From assembly GCA_948976265.1 (NCBI GenBank), contig CARFUA010000005.1, forward strand, positions 1 through 64,000: a stretch of 64,000 nt of DNA, written 5' to 3'. The notes under the pieces were generated by a model, which saw nothing but the letters and a program-made list of their open reading frames with translations, had not been told where the DNA came from and searched no databases. The position numbers and the translations under genes are program-made. The DNA comes from an uncultured Clostridia bacterium (GTDB lineage Bacteria > Bacillota > Clostridia > TANB77 > CAG-508). Positions 36,910 through 45,941 of the stretch are shown piece after piece; positions within the stretch are counted from its first letter, which is position 1; each line of letters begins with the position of its first letter.

Positions 36910-38499
36910 TTAATAATAAATCATATAATCAATTTCTGGAAAAATATCGTCTTTATCAAATACATCTAATAAATATTGGGCATCAATTTTGTCATTTTTA
37001 ATTTGATAATATAATTTCGTAAATCGCCCAATATGCTCTTTTATCGCTTTATGTGCATATTCCACCATCGTTCCATTCGTAATAATAAATAGCCAATCAC
37101 TACTTTGTGCGAGCAACAATTCTCTAGCACATTGATTTAGCGCCTGTCTACGCAAAGTATCTCCTTCATTTGGATACAAATATGCTAATTCACACATTCT
37201 GTCTCCTGCTTTATGCAAATGACGATGTGCATAATCATTCGTTGGGTTTAGCCAAACTTCACTATATCCATTGGCTCCCCAACTAGAACGACATGGCGTG
37301 GAAACTTGAATATTCGGGTGTCTATCAATATAATCACTTGGCGTAATTAATTCAAAATTACAATCATCATAATAAATTTTCTTAAATAAAATATATAACC
37401 AATATGGACCTTCATACCACCAATGTCCATAAAGTTCTGCGTCATATGGACACGTAATAATTGGTGGCACATCCATCGTATTTGCTAAACTTTCAATTTG
37501 TTTGGTACGACAATCCATAAAATGTCCTGCTTGTTTTTCGGCAGAATCTTTCGCCCATTGTACATCATAATAATCCTTTTGGTCCGTTTTTCCTGTGATT
37601 CTGTGATATTTAATTCCTGTATTAACACGCACACCATTGCTAGCAATATAAGGTTTGATATATTCGTAATCCGCTTCATATCCAATATCTCGATAAAATT
37701 CGCGATAATTAAAATCCCCTGGATAACCTGAAATTGAGCTCCAAACTTGTCTAGAAGATTCCAAATCACGCGCAAAAGCAACAATATTTTCTGGCGAAAC
37801 AATGGGTGCATAGGTTCCGTAAATTGGCGTTGGATTGGCATATAAAACACCATGTGTTTCTGTTATAATAAATTCTATCCCAAATTCTCTCAAATACTTA
37901 TCGGCTTCTGGCACATAACCACATTCTGGAAGCCAAATTCCTCTAGGACGTCTTCCAAAAAACTTTTCATAGGTCTGCACACCAACCGCAATCTGCGCTT
38001 TGACCGTTTTTTCATTAACATACAAAATCGGAAAATAACCATGTGTCGCACCACACGTAATAATTTCCAAAAAACCGCTGTCTTGAAAGTGCTTGAATCC
38101 TTGAATAATATTGCATTCATAAACATCTCGAAAAACATGCAAATCATTGGAATATCGCTCTAAATAATAATGGGACAAACGATTTAAACGTTCATCGCAT
38201 TTTGTTCTGACCACTTCTTTTTCGCAAAGTTCAATGTGTTTGTTTAAATATTTGATGTATCGTTCTTGAAGCAATTGATTATCAAGCATATTTAGTAAAG
38301 GAGGCGTCATGGTCATCGTTAGTCTGAATTTTACACCTTCTTCTTCTAATTTTTTAAAATTTAATAACAATGGTATATAAGTTTCTGAAATTGCTTCAAA
38401 TAACCATTCTTCCTCTAAATAATTTTCATTTTCTGGATGATGTATATAAGGAAGATGTGCATGAAGCACAAAACTGACATAACCTTTTACATTTTTCAT
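36910..38499 (-). CDS. GH57 1,4-alpha-glucan branching enzyme
   Basis: A 529-residue GH57/DUF1957 enzyme that introduces alpha-1,6 branches in glycogen. It starts with GYVSFVLHAHLPYIHHPE (the metal/active-site His region), has the catalytic nucleophile Glu in GIWLPECGYVP (near residue 190) and the acid Asp in TCPYDAELYGHWWYEGP (near 350), and a helical C-terminal domain with SSWGANGYSEVWLNP. AAGGAG precedes the ATG. It stands with the DUF4912 gene on the same strand and faces away from the GT4 synthase, forming a glycogen cluster. Six CGG trinucleotides, none in phase. Confidence 0.92.
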   Translation of the reverse strand: MKNVKGYVSFVLHAHLPYIHHPENENYLEEEWLFEAISETYIPLLLNFKKLEEEGVKFRLTMTMTPPLLNMLDNQLLQERYIKYLNKHIELCEKEVVRTKCDERLNRLSHYYLERYSNDLHVFRDVYECNIIQGFKHFQDSGFLEIITCGATHGYFPILYVNEKTVKAQIAVGVQTYEKFFGRRPRGIWLPECGYVPEADKYLREFGIEFIITETHGVLYANPTPIYGTYAPIVSPENIVAFARDLESSRQVWSSISGYPGDFNYREFYRDIGYEADYEYIKPYIASNGVRVNTGIKYHRITGKTDQKDYYDVQWAKDSAEKQAGHFMDCRTKQIESLANTMDVPPIITCPYDAELYGHWWYEGPYWLYILFKKIYYDDCNFELITPSDYIDRHPNIQVSTPCRSSWGANGYSEVWLNPTNDYAHRHLHKAGDRMCELAYLYPNEGDTLRRQALNQCARELLLAQSSDWLFIITNGTMVEYAHKAIKEHIGRFTKLYYQIKNDKIDAQYLLDVFDKDDIFPEIDYMIYY

Positions 38500-38508
38500 A
38501 AAATCTCC

Positions 38509-39420
38509 TTATTTTGCAATACTACTACTGGTTCCTGCTGATGATGGATTTAGCATATCAAATTTTCCGTTTTCATCGAATAGCCTCTCATCTGGATACA
38601 ATTGCTTGTACAATTTTGTAAGTTCTTCTTGATAAAGTGAGGTTTCCACATTTTTGATTTCTTCTTTGGATGTTTTTACATTTCGATAAGTAACATATGG
38701 TTTAAATTCCTCAAATAAAATATGATCGTTTGGTACTTCTAATTTATTTGACATAGCAATAAATAGATAATCCTTCTTTAATGGAATCTCTTTTTGCTCA
38801 AATTCTGGATTCAGTTGTGGTTTTATGTGAGATTTAAATTTTCGACCTAATTGAATAATATATTGATCTCTAGGATTGGAAATGTCTATATACCAACTAT
38901 TGGCAAAATCATTGATTGGAATTTCGGAGGTAATATTTTTACTTTCATTGTGAACCAACAAAACTGGATACGTATCATTGAAAAAATGCTCACCAAATGC
39001 ATTTAAATACGTTTGTTTATCTTTATCTGAAACGTCCCAATAAACAAATAATTTTTTTGGCGTTTGAGCCAAAATTTTAACAACGGTTTCATTATAGCGG
39101 AAGGGTAAATCATAATATTCCAATAAGTATTGCGGTTCATTTATTTTTGGTTTTGTTTTAGCTTCGTTTTCTTCCGCTTTTTTTTGCTCTTTTTCTACTT
39201 CCTCATCGTGTTTTACTTTTTGTTGCATCTCCATAATTTTGGTTATAAAATTTTTAATATTTTCTATCACCTTATTTTGAATACTTTTCGGCTCTAATTT
39301 GTGATTTTTCTTTTGTTTGTTCTGTGCTTTTTCTAATTTGGTGATATCTTTTGGTGACGTTTTTTCAGTTTTTTTCGTAACTTTTTGCTCTTTTTTTGGT
39401 TCTTTGGTATTTTCAGACAT
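38509..39420 (-). CDS. DUF4912 protein of the glycogen cluster
   Basis: The start at 39420 (MSENTKEPKKEQ) has AAAGGAGG five bases upstream. A highly charged Lys/Glu-rich N-terminal ~95 residues, partly coiled coil, precedes a DUF4912 domain (about 100-250: LPFRYNETVVKILAQTPKKLFVYWDVSD, NDFANSWYIDI, RDQYIIQLGRKF). The domain resembles carbohydrate-binding folds and is often found beside GH57 branching enzymes. Its role in glycogen binding is inferred from this context. It precedes the GH57 gene by nine bases. Confidence 0.83.
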   Translation of the reverse strand: MSENTKEPKKEQKVTKKTEKTSPKDITKLEKAQNKQKKNHKLEPKSIQNKVIENIKNFITKIMEMQQKVKHDEEVEKEQKKAEENEAKTKPKINEPQYLLEYYDLPFRYNETVVKILAQTPKKLFVYWDVSDKDKQTYLNAFGEHFFNDTYPVLLVHNESKNITSEIPINDFANSWYIDISNPRDQYIIQLGRKFKSHIKPQLNPEFEQKEIPLKKDYLFIAMSNKLEVPNDHILFEEFKPYVTYRNVKTSKEEIKNVETSLYQEELTKLYKQLYPDERLFDENGKFDMLNPSSAGTSSSIAK

Positions 39421-39684
39421 TTTTTCCTCCTTTGCATTTTTTTGCAATATGATATATTGTATCTAAAATTGTAAAAAAAATCAATATAAAATCAGAATTT
39501 TTTGAAAAAAATATAAAAATTAAAATTTTTCAAAAATTTTGTAGTTTTTTGCAAAAAAATATTTACTTTTTTCGCTTTATTTTGTACAATAAGAATAGGA
39601 ACAAAAATAAAATTTAACACTTGACAAAAACAATTTTAAAAATTTATGAAATGTACCAATGAATTTGAAAGGAGTACGAAAAGT

Positions 39685-40974
39685 ATGAAAATTTTAATGC
39701 TATCATGGGAATACCCACCAAGAGTTGTAGGAGGGATTGCAAGAGTCGTACATGATTTATCTCATCGATTGTATCAAGATGGTCATGAAGTAACTGTTGT
39801 AACTTATCGTGATGGCGACGTACCCTATTTTGAAAATGATAAAGGTGTCAATGTTCACAGAGTTGACAATTTTATGATTCACCCAAACAACTTTATTGAC
39901 TGGGTGATGCAACTTAACTTCAACATGATTGCAAAAGTAAGCGAATTAATTGCAAAAGGTGAAAAATTTGATGTTATCCATGCCCATGATTGGTTGACTG
40001 CTTATGCTGGAAAAACTTTAAAATCAGCTTATCATTTATCTTTAATATCTACTATTCACGCTACCGAAGCTGGTAGAAATAGTGGAATCAATGATGAAAC
40101 GCAAAAATACATTAACGATACAGAATGGATGCTTACTTATGAATCTTCTGAAGTGATTGTCAATAGCAATTATATGAAAAATGAATTACAAAGGCTTTTT
40201 GGTTTACCTTATGAAAAAATTAATGTTGTTCCAAATGGTGTGAATATTAATTTATTTCAAGATGTGGAAAGAGACTATGATTTCCGAAGACGTTATGCAA
40301 TGGACAACGAAAAGATTATTTTATTTATGGGTAGACTTGTTTACGAAAAAGGCATTCAAAATTTAATTGCTGCCATGCCAAAAATATTAGCTAATTACCA
40401 TGATTCAAAATTGGTTATTTGTGGCAAAGGTGGTATGATTAATGAATTACGCAATCAAGCCAATCGTTTAGGCTTAGGAAACAAAGTTTATTTTGCGGGT
40501 TATATGAACGCTAAAAATGTTCAAAAAATGTATAAATGCGCTGATGTTTCTGTTTTCCCAAGTACTTATGAACCATTCGGAATTGTTGCTTTGGAAGCAA
40601 TGCTTTCTGGTACCCCTATTGTTGTTTCTGATATTGGTGGTTTGAATGAAATTGTTGATCATGGTATTAATGGTATGAAAAGTTATGCTGGGAATGCCAA
40701 TTCTCTTGCCGATTCCATCCTTACCCTTTTATTTGACCAAAAATTATGCAATACTGTTGTAAAAAATGCGCAATCCAAAGTTAAAAAAGATTATAATTGG
40801 CAAAAAATTGCACAAGACACACATTTTACTTATCAAAAAGCAATTTGTGAAACCATGGCAGAACGCCAAGCTAGACAAATCGAACAAGAAAAAGCACAAA
40901 AACAAATCAAAAGAGCAACTGATTTTACGAATATTCTTCCTTTCAAAAAAGGACGTCAGGCATTTGCACAATAA
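39685..40974 (+). CDS. GT4 glycosyltransferase, probable glycogen synthase
   Basis: The start at 39685 (MKILMLSWEYPPRVVGGIARVV) has AAAGGAG upstream; an earlier ATG at 39646 has none. The 429-residue GT-B protein has the N-terminal GGIARVVHDLS donor-side loop, DVIHAHDWLTAY, VVPNGVN, FMGRLVYEKGIQ and the EX7E motif EPFGIVALEAM. With the GH57 branching enzyme, DUF4912 and glgP it would form a glycogen synthesis and breakdown set; a GT4-type synthase is common in bacteria that lack the GT5 enzyme. Substrate (ADP- or UDP-glucose) is not determined by sequence. Confidence 0.86.
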   Translation: MKILMLSWEYPPRVVGGIARVVHDLSHRLYQDGHEVTVVTYRDGDVPYFENDKGVNVHRVDNFMIHPNNFIDWVMQLNFNMIAKVSELIAKGEKFDVIHAHDWLTAYAGKTLKSAYHLSLISTIHATEAGRNSGINDETQKYINDTEWMLTYESSEVIVNSNYMKNELQRLFGLPYEKINVVPNGVNINLFQDVERDYDFRRRYAMDNEKIILFMGRLVYEKGIQNLIAAMPKILANYHDSKLVICGKGGMINELRNQANRLGLGNKVYFAGYMNAKNVQKMYKCADVSVFPSTYEPFGIVALEAMLSGTPIVVSDIGGLNEIVDHGINGMKSYAGNANSLADSILTLLFDQKLCNTVVKNAQSKVKKDYNWQKIAQDTHFTYQKAICETMAERQARQIEQEKAQKQIKRATDFTNILPFKKGRQAFAQ

Positions 40975-40983
40975 ACAAATTTT

Positions 40984-41009
40984 AACGGTTCACTTTTAGG
41001 TGAACCGTT
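40984..41009 (+). terminator. Terminator of the GT4 gene
   Basis: AACGGTTCAC (40984-40993) and GTGAACCGTT (41000-41009) form a perfect 10-bp stem, followed by T. Confidence 0.88.
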
Positions 41010-41011
41010 TC

Positions 41012-41040
41012 TTGACATTTATGTTAATTTGTGGTATAAT
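41012..41040 (+). promoter_or_regulatory. Promoter of the 129-aa membrane protein gene
   Basis: TTGACA (41012-41017), 17 bases, TATAAT (41035-41040). A small ACTCC/GGAGT hairpin with a T-run follows near 41071-41100 and may attenuate. Confidence 0.75.
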
Positions 41041-41118
41041 ATATTTATGTAAATCAATTTATTATTATAACTCCTACACAACATCTGGAGTAAACTTTTT
41101 TAATATGGAGGATAAAAA

Positions 41119-41508
41119 ATGAGAAAACTAATCGGAAACGTAAAAACACAAAATTTGGAAAAGATGCCGTTCTTTTGTGGTTGTTTAAATCTACTTTCTT
41201 TTAAGTATTGGGCAACTATAAACGAATTAATTATGTTTTTAAACCTTGTTAGTTTGATAATAAGTATCGCCTTATTGTTTCGGACAAAGAAACAAGGTAC
41301 TTCATATATTCCGAGTCAACAGGATTTTTTAACTATCCAAAAGTCATTTTTCTTTTGGAATAAAATCTACACTTTTACCCTTGAAATAAAAAATCTTTAT
41401 AATACTTTAGAAAAGTGGAGATTTCGTTGTGCAATATTGTCTTATACCGCTTTAATAATAGTATCTTTGGTTACAATTCTTGGATTTATTCTCAAGAGCT
41501 TTCACTAG
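41119..41508 (+). CDS. Two-helix membrane protein with an in-frame CGG
   Basis: A 129-residue protein with hydrophobic helices at about residues 38-54 and 104-126, a GGAGG ribosome binding site and its own promoter and terminator. I do not recognise the family. Codon 55 is CGG (41281-41283, TTT CGG ACA). Staying in frame gives the second helix and ends inside the terminator loop, which argues against a shift here. A +1 shift would instead end the product after about 17 more residues. It is therefore the second exception, or a gene with two products. Confidence 0.6.
   Translation: MRKLIGNVKTQNLEKMPFFCGCLNLLSFKYWATINELIMFLNLVSLIISIALLFRTKKQGTSYIPSQQDFLTIQKSFFFWNKIYTFTLEIKNLYNTLEKWRFRCAILSYTALIIVSLVTILGFILKSFH
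41281..41283 (+). other. In-frame CGG with uncertain decoding
   Basis: Context TTT CGG ACA, the same preceding codon as the shifting sites in eno and dnaE. Both outcomes leave a plausible product. Confidence 0.5.
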
Positions 41509-41517
41509 AAAGCTCTT
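41494..41517 (+). terminator. Terminator of the 129-aa gene
   Basis: AAGAGCTTTC (41494-41503) and GAAAGCTCTT (41508-41517), loop containing the stop codon, then a T-rich run. Confidence 0.85.
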
Positions 41518-41522
41518 TTCTT

Positions 41523-41760
41523 TTACAAAATCTTAATCAATTCTCCTAAATCCTTCCCCACTTTTTCAGGAACTTTCAAAATCTCAAATTTCGAAACTTT
41601 ATCGCCAAACTTAATTTCAATTACATCGCCTACTTTTACATCATAGCTCGGTTTCACCACTTTTCCGATTCACTGAAATTCTTCCGCTATCTGCTGCTTC
41701 ATTTGCAACCGTTCTACGCTTTATGACACGACTAATTTTTAAAAATTTATCTAATCTCAT
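41523..41760 (-). CDS. rqcP: RqcP (YabO-type S4 protein), one +1 shift at CGG
   Basis: RqcP acts with RqcH in the ribosome-associated quality control that adds Ala tails to stalled chains. The start at 41760 ([24 protein letters not shown]) has AGGAGA upstream. Codon 32 (GTG AAT CGG AAA) breaks; skipping C gives [23 protein letters not shown], the conserved S4 fold, and a 78-residue protein, normal for the family. It was too short and broken to show as one frame. The promoter TTGACA-N17-TATAAT lies at about 41785-41815. A stalled-ribosome factor needing this very decoding event is noteworthy. Confidence 0.87.
41665..41667 (-). other. CGG +1 frame-change site in rqcP (codon 32)
   Basis: In-frame CGG after AAT. 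Reading GGA as Gly restores the S4 motif ISVNGK. Confidence 0.86.
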
Positions 41761-41898
41761 AATCTTCTCCTTTACATTGCCTTTTATTATATCTTTTCCA
41801 ATATCTTGTGTCAATATTATTTTCTTTCAAATTTTTCTTGACAAAACAAAACATTTGTTTTATAATGATTTTGTCAATCAAAAGAAAGGAAGAAGAAA

Positions 41899-42330
41899 AT
41901 GGAAAGATTCAAATTAGTTACTGCCGTACATTTAATTTTAATAGAAAATAATAAAATACTATTATTACGAAGATATAACACTGGTTATGAAGATGGAAAT
42001 TATAGTGTTGTAGCTGGTCATATTGATGGAAATGAAAGTGTGATTCAAGCCATGAAGCGAGAAGCTTTGGAAGAAGCTGGGATTGTCATTTCCGAAAAAG
42101 ATTTAGAAATTGTTCATGTTATGCACCGAAAAACGCCTGACAGAGAGAGTATTGATTATTTTTTGAGTTGTAAAAATTACGCAGGAGAAATTCAAATTAT
42201 GGAAAAAAATAAATGTGATGAATTAGCTTTTTATGATTTGGAAGATTTACCTGAAAATATGATTCCTTATGTAAAAAAGGCAATTGAGTGTTATCAAAAT
42301 GGAACTTCTTTTTCTATCTATGGCTGGTAG
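41899..42330 (+). CDS. Nudix hydrolase, MutT-like
   Basis: A 143-residue Nudix protein. The box GHIDGNESVIQAMKREALEEAGI (residues about 38-60) fits the consensus GX5EX7REUXEEXGU completely, unlike the other Nudix gene in this window. FKLVTAVHLILIENNKILLLRR is the usual first strand pair. The closest look is to small MutT-like enzymes that hydrolyse nucleotide derivatives; the substrate is unknown. A GAAAGGAAG site precedes the ATG. It is a single gene divergent from rqcP. Confidence 0.88.
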   Translation: MERFKLVTAVHLILIENNKILLLRRYNTGYEDGNYSVVAGHIDGNESVIQAMKREALEEAGIVISEKDLEIVHVMHRKTPDRESIDYFLSCKNYAGEIQIMEKNKCDELAFYDLEDLPENMIPYVKKAIECYQNGTSFSIYGW

Positions 42331-42387
42331 CTAGTTACTTTTTGTACTCTTGACAAATTATCTAATCATTCTAAGTAAATTTTTTAA

Positions 42388-42507
42388 GGAGCTAGGATTG
42401 AATACATAGTAATTCAAACTTTTAGTGAAGATGGACCAACATTTCAAAAAGTATTAGATATAAAAATTATTGACACAATAGAACAAAACTTTTATAATAA
42501 TGTTTAA
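42388..42507 (+). pseudogene. Possible remnant of a small gene before the MATE gene
   Basis: After an AAGGAG at about 42388 a frame reads EYIVIQTFSEDGPTFQKVLD and continues to a TAA near 42507, but no standard start codon is in place (ATT is at the expected position). It looks like the tail of a small accessory gene. Chance is possible. Confidence 0.3.
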
Positions 42508-42529
42508 ATATATTATAGAGAGACAAAAA

Positions 42530-43798
42530 ATGGATGAAGTATTAAATGCAAGAAAACAGTTAAAGGTATCTTTACCAATAGCTTTTGAAAATTTTATAAA
42601 TATTTTAATGACATTAATAGACACTCTTGTTATTGCAACATTAGGAACTAGCGAACTAGGAGCTATAGGAGCCATGGGTGTAGTATTAAACATAATGAAT
42701 ATGTCTATTCAATCCATGAATATCTCAAATATTGCATTACTTTCAAAAGCAAAAGGTGAAAATGATAATAAAAGAATTAATCTACAAACAGGCAATGCTG
42801 TTATCATAAGTATTATCATTTCAATTATAACAATACTTGTAGTAATATTAATAAAACCTATTTTTCCACAATTATTTAATGTAGATAAAATATGTGTTAC
42901 TTACATATCTATAAGATTAATCGGATTTATTCAAAGCTCTACTATAACCATATTAACAGGACATCAAAGAACAATGGGTAAACAAGAAAATATAATGATT
43001 TTAAGAATCATAGCTACTATATTAAATTTGTTGTTAGACTTATTAGTTGTTAAACTAGGATATGGTGTAGCAGGTGTTGCATGGGTTACAGTAATTATAG
43101 ATACATTTTTATGTATCTATTTATTATTAAAGACGAATTGTGAAATTAAGTACAAAGTAAAAAAAGAAATTTTAATCCAACTATTTAATTTATTTAAATG
43201 GAACTGTATTGAAAGAATTGTATCTAGAATTGACACTTTTGTATTTAATATACTAGTTTCAAGAATAGGACCATTAGAATATGCTGTACATGTAATTGTT
43301 ATACAAATAAGAGATGTTTCACAAGCCTTTATTCAAGGTTTTAGTGATGGAATTTCAATAACAGTTGGCATAGAAAGTAGTATTAAAATAAAAGAGAGAA
43401 TTCAGGCTGCTAAATGTGCTATAAGAAAAGTTATAAATATTTTGTTAGTTATAATTCCAATTTTAACAAGTATTATTGCTATTCTTATTGCTTATATTTC
43501 TTTAAAAGAAAATAATTTATTGAAGATTTTCTTTTATATTTTACCTTTACTGCTGATTGGTCAATATGAAGAAATGAGTGGTACATACTATTATGGTATT
43601 CTTCGAGGTTTAAGAGAATTTAAATTTCTAGCTAAACGAAATTTTATTACTTCTATTGTAAAAATACTTATCGCAACTATTTTATCTTATACGATATTAG
43701 GAATTATAGGTGTTTGGATTGCATATACAATGTATTGTATATGCCAAAAGCATTTATCCAAATACAGGTATAAAAAAATTGAAAACGAAGCATTTTAA
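42530..43798 (+). CDS. MATE family efflux transporter, likely imported
   Basis: A 422-residue protein with about twelve membrane helices and the MATE pattern: an early P-F-ENFINILMTLIDTLVIATLGTSELGAIG, a GHQRTMG loop, and a second half that repeats the first. Such carriers exchange Na or H ions for drugs or other organic cations. The start at 42530 has AGAGAG upstream. Ile is coded mostly by ATA, unlike the ATT-rich neighbours, and a fragmentary gene precedes it, so recent acquisition is likely. No recombinase is adjacent. Confidence 0.82.
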   Translation: MDEVLNARKQLKVSLPIAFENFINILMTLIDTLVIATLGTSELGAIGAMGVVLNIMNMSIQSMNISNIALLSKAKGENDNKRINLQTGNAVIISIIISIITILVVILIKPIFPQLFNVDKICVTYISIRLIGFIQSSTITILTGHQRTMGKQENIMILRIIATILNLLLDLLVVKLGYGVAGVAWVTVIIDTFLCIYLLLKTNCEIKYKVKKEILIQLFNLFKWNCIERIVSRIDTFVFNILVSRIGPLEYAVHVIVIQIRDVSQAFIQGFSDGISITVGIESSIKIKERIQAAKCAIRKVINILLVIIPILTSIIAILIAYISLKENNLLKIFFYILPLLLIGQYEEMSGTYYYGILRGLREFKFLAKRNFITSIVKILIATILSYTILGIIGVWIAYTMYCICQKHLSKYRYKKIENEAF

Positions 43799-43862
43799 AA
43801 TAAAATACGTTATTAAAAAATGTCAATACTTTGGACCTCAAAAAATAGCACATAAAAGTATA

Positions 43863-43897
43863 AAAATAGAGGCTCTATGTAGAACCTCTATTTTAGT
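43863..43897. terminator. Bidirectional terminator between MATE gene and asnB
   Basis: AAAATAGAGG (43863-43872) and CCTCTATTTT (43885-43894), with A/T runs on both sides. Confidence 0.82.
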
Positions 43898-45746
43898 TTA
43901 AATTTCAATCTTTGGTTGATACTTCTCAAGCCACATATTAACTTGGCAAAGGTAAGCCATAAGCTGTGGTCCCGTCATCAATTGCCCAAACCATGGTCTA
44001 GTAAACGCTTTTCCTTCTGTTTCAATAATGTCTAAAATATATTCTCGATTTAATAATTGATTAATTGGCGCTTCCCTATTTTCCATAATTTTTTGCAATC
44101 CTTCTTTCACAATCTTGGTATAATTTGGATTATGCGTCTTTGGATATGGACTTTTCTTTCGATTAATAATTTCCTCTGGCAACACATCTCGCATACTATA
44201 TCGCAAAAGCCCCTTCTCTCTTCCCTTATAAGCTTTCATTTCCCAAGGAATATTCCAACAATATTCCACAATTCGAACATCACAAAACGGAACACGAACC
44301 TCAAATCCATTATACATACTCATTCTATCTGTTCTATCCAACAAAGTTTGCATAAACCAATTGGAAGTCAAGTAAATTAATTTTCGCTCTAATTTATTGA
44401 TTTCACTATCATTTGGCAAAAATTCCACTTTGCTTAACGAAGTTTCATATTGATTCGCAATATAATCTTTCAAATTAATTTTTTTCGCGATTTCTGGATT
44501 CAACAAATTTTGCCTTTCTGAAATAGCAAGTGACCATGGGAATGTATTACTTTCTAAACTATCTTTTCTAAAATACCATGGATACCCGACCAAAAATCTC
44601 ATCCGAGCATTCCCCAGAAAGTGCAACTTTAGCTTGTTTTTTGACTTCTCGGAAAAATAACAAATACGATGAATCCACATCTGCCATTCCTGGAAAATCA
44701 CGTGCTATCATAGCCTCTTCTAGACTTTTGTATAATTCTGGTGTGTCTAACACGATTTTGTGATGATTTGTATTAAATTCTTTTACCATTAAATCGATAT
44801 AATAATTGTCACTATTGGGCTGAAAATCACTTTTGACAAAATTTTTATCCTGATCCACATAATCAACCGAAAATGTGTCCAATTTTCTACCATATTTTTG
44901 CTGGTAATACTTACTTGCATAGGCTGTAATAATACTCGAATCCAACCCACCTGACAACAAACAGCAAAGCGGTACATCTGAAACCAACTGCCTTTCAATT
45001 GAATCTTGCAATAAAAGCCTGATTTTTTCAGATGTCGTTTCCAAATCATCGGTATGTTCTTTGGTTTCTAATTTCCAATATTCGTATTTTTGCAAACCAT
45101 TTTTGTGATATAGCATAAAATGAGCTGGCTCTAATTCTTCAATTCCTTTAAATGGACTAATCCCTGGCGTATGACTCGGTCCAATTCCAAAAAGTTCGGA
45201 GATGCCAGTTTTATCTAAAATTGGTCTTGATTTTGGATGCTCAAAAATCGCTTTGACTTCTGAAGCAAAAATTAAATTATCGTCTATTTTTGCATAGTAC
45301 AATGGCTTAATTCCAAAGTGGTCTCTAGCCAAAAAAAGTTCTTCCGTTTTATCGTTCCAAATTGCAAATGCAAAAATTCCGTTGAGATGTTTACAAACTT
45401 CTTTCCCATAAAATAGATAGCTTTTGAGCAAAACTTCTGTATCAGAATGTCCTTTAAATTCAAATCCATTGTTCGTTAAAGTTTGCCTCAACTCTTGCGT
45501 ATTATACAATTGCCCATTATATACGATGGTATATGTAATATCTCCCATCTTGCATGACATTGGCTGTTTTCCATTTTCAATATCAATAATACTCAACCTT
45601 CTGTGGCCTAAATTACAATGTTTTTTGACAACTATTCCTTCTTCATCAGGACCTCGCCTGGTTAAAGCTTTGGTCATATTGCCAATAATCGTATGCCCAT
45701 TTGAGAGATCTTCGTTATAATTTACAATTCCTACAATTCCACACAT
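43898..45746 (-). CDS. asnB: Asparagine synthetase B (one +1 shift at CGG)
   Basis: AsnB makes asparagine from aspartate, glutamine and ATP. The protein starts MCGIVGIVN with the catalytic Cys2 of the glutaminase domain. The synthetase domain has the pyrophosphate loop LSGGLDSS near residue 255. Codon 387 (TTT GGT CGG GTA) breaks; skipping C yields SDEIFGGYPWYFRKDS, a conserved motif, and the rebuilt length is about 615 residues. The C-terminal part has DRMSMYNGFEVRVPFCD. AAAGGAG precedes the ATG. A promoter and hairpin (45826-45905) upstream look like an attenuator. Confidence 0.93.
44586..44588 (-). other. CGG +1 frame-change site in asnB (codon 387)
   Basis: In-frame CGG after GGT. Reading GGG as Gly restores the motif FGGYPW. 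The next base is G. Confidence 0.87.
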
Positions 45747-45825
45747 AAAAAACTCCTTTATTCAATCTATTATTTTTATTTTATGCAAGGAATTTATGAA
45801 ATATGACACTTTTTCTCTGTTGAAT

Positions 45826-45905
45826 AAAAAAATAGGAATAATTTAAAATTATTCCTAAAAATGTCCTCTAACTTTTATTATATCATATTTATGTAAATTT
45901 GCCAA
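45826..45905 (-). promoter_or_regulatory. Promoter and attenuator-like hairpin upstream of asnB, copy B
   Basis: On the minus strand TTGGCA (45905-45900), 17 bases and TATAAT (45882-45877) are followed by AAAAGTTAGAGG, T5 and a hairpin (AGGAATAATTT/AAATTATTCCT, 45834-45856) with a U7 run. asnB starts 80 bases further on. The unit shares about 60 bases of similarity with 32527-32603. Confidence 0.6.
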
Positions 45906-45941
45906 CTTGACAAACTTTTAAAAGTATGCTCTCATCTGCTT

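Noticed and set aside
37485..38163. Open frames on both strands overlapping the GH57 gene
   Set aside because: They are shadows of the GH57 gene in other frames and lack ribosome binding sites.
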